Assembly: GCA_016870425.1 (NCBI GenBank)
Contig: VGBQ01000168.1
Span: forward strand, 1-5,424
DNA length: 5,424 nucleotides
From: Actinomycetota bacterium
Lineage (GTDB): Bacteria; Actinomycetota; Actinomycetes; S36-B12
Reading direction: 5' to 3'
The notes beneath the pieces were generated by a model. That model was not told the DNA's origin, searched no databases, and was given only the letters and a program-made list of their open reading frames with translations. The translations under genes and the position numbers were made by a program. Numbering within the stretch: the first letter of the stretch is position 1; every line of letters begins with the position of its first letter. This document shows, piece by piece, positions 5,303 through 5,424 of this stretch.

Positions 5303-5424
5303 ATGGCCACCGCCAAGAAGGCTGCCCCCGCCAAGAAGGCTGCCCCGGTGAAGAAGGCTGCGCCCGCCAAGAAGGCTGCCCCGGTGAAGAAGGCCGCCCC
5401 GGCGAAGAAGGCGGCCCCGGTGGA
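5303..5424 (+). CDS. Lysine/alanine/proline repeat protein, N-terminal 40 residues (3' end beyond window)
   Basis: The frame from ATG 5303 is open to the window edge. It begins MAT and then consists only of the 6-residue unit (A/V)KKAAP, six complete copies plus the first residue of a seventh. The start is well supported by AGGAGG (5288-5293) at 9-nt spacing and by an upstream promoter. Such basic, proline-spaced tracts occur in histone H1-like proteins and in tails of actinobacterial DNA- or RNA-polymerase-associated proteins. HU-type nucleoid proteins (HupB/Hlp) carry the tract at the C-terminus after a folded domain, whereas here it begins at residue 4. That N-terminal position resembles actinobacterial TraR/DksA-family zinc-finger proteins, which I regard as the leading guess for the hidden C-terminal part; a histone-like protein is the alternative. 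Nothing in the visible residues decides between them. The first 100 or so following bases would. Confidence 0.82.
   Translation, partial: MATAKKAAPAKKAAPVKKAAPAKKAAPVKKAAPAKKAAPV
5312..5419 (+). repeat. Six tandem 18-bp units encoding (A/V)KKAAP
   Basis: In-frame units begin at 5312, 5330, 5348, 5366, 5384 and 5402, and a seventh starts at 5420. The AAGAAG core is identical in all units, and differences fall mostly at third positions of the Ala and Pro codons. The first codon of the units runs Ala, Ala, Val, Ala, Val, Ala, then Val, so from the second unit onward there is a 36-bp higher-order period. This pattern suggests expansion by duplication of a two-unit block and makes copy-number variation between strains likely. 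Confidence 0.9.

Noticed and set aside
5312..5424. Regular tandem repeats at the right edge as a possible CRISPR array or satellite
   Set aside because: The units are contiguous 18-mers without spacers, in frame, behind a good ribosome-binding site, and they encode a uniform peptide repeat.

Overview
The window comes from a high-GC bacterium, most likely an actinomycete (Actinomycetota). The evidence is the strong G/C bias at third codon positions, the frequent GTG starts, TANNNT-type -10 boxes, an IleS whose N-terminus matches the actinobacterial type (adenylation motif GPPTANGTPGTHHIEAR), and a lysine/alanine/proline repeat protein of a kind common in that phylum. Genus cannot be fixed from the sequence alone.

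Layout from left to right. Positions 1-706 (minus) hold the first 235 codons of isoleucyl-tRNA synthetase, cut by the window edge. A 104-bp divergent spacer (707-810) carries a nested set of inverted AGGCT/AGCCT half-sites. Positions 811-2043 (plus) encode a complete acyl-CoA dehydrogenase of the ACAD10/ACAD11-like type. The convergent spacer (2044-2162) contains a 75-bp dyad with internal repeats. From 5117 back to 2163 (minus) runs a compact four-gene molybdate operon: a small DNA-binding protein with a C-terminal Mop/TOBE domain, then ModA (lipoprotein), ModB (permease) and ModC (ATPase). Every junction in it is a 4-nt GTGA/ATGA overlap. A 185-bp divergent spacer (5118-5302) holds the putative mod promoter, an 18-bp dyad, a good sigma70-like promoter facing right and a 10-bp leader hairpin. 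The window ends inside a plus-strand gene starting at 5303, whose visible part is almost entirely (A/V)KKAAP repeats.

How the genes work together: ModA captures molybdate (or tungstate) outside the membrane, ModB forms the channel and ModC drives uptake. ModC and the first gene of the operon both carry Mop-like oxyanion-binding folds, so the first gene is probably the molybdate-responsive regulator, playing the role ModE plays in proteobacteria. The acyl-CoA dehydrogenase and IleS are functionally unrelated neighbours. I see no CRISPR array, tRNA, rRNA, transposase or phage gene. The less ordinary parts are the intergenic dyads, the HTH-Mop regulator and the repeat protein at the right edge. 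None of them amounts to clear evidence of a new biological system.
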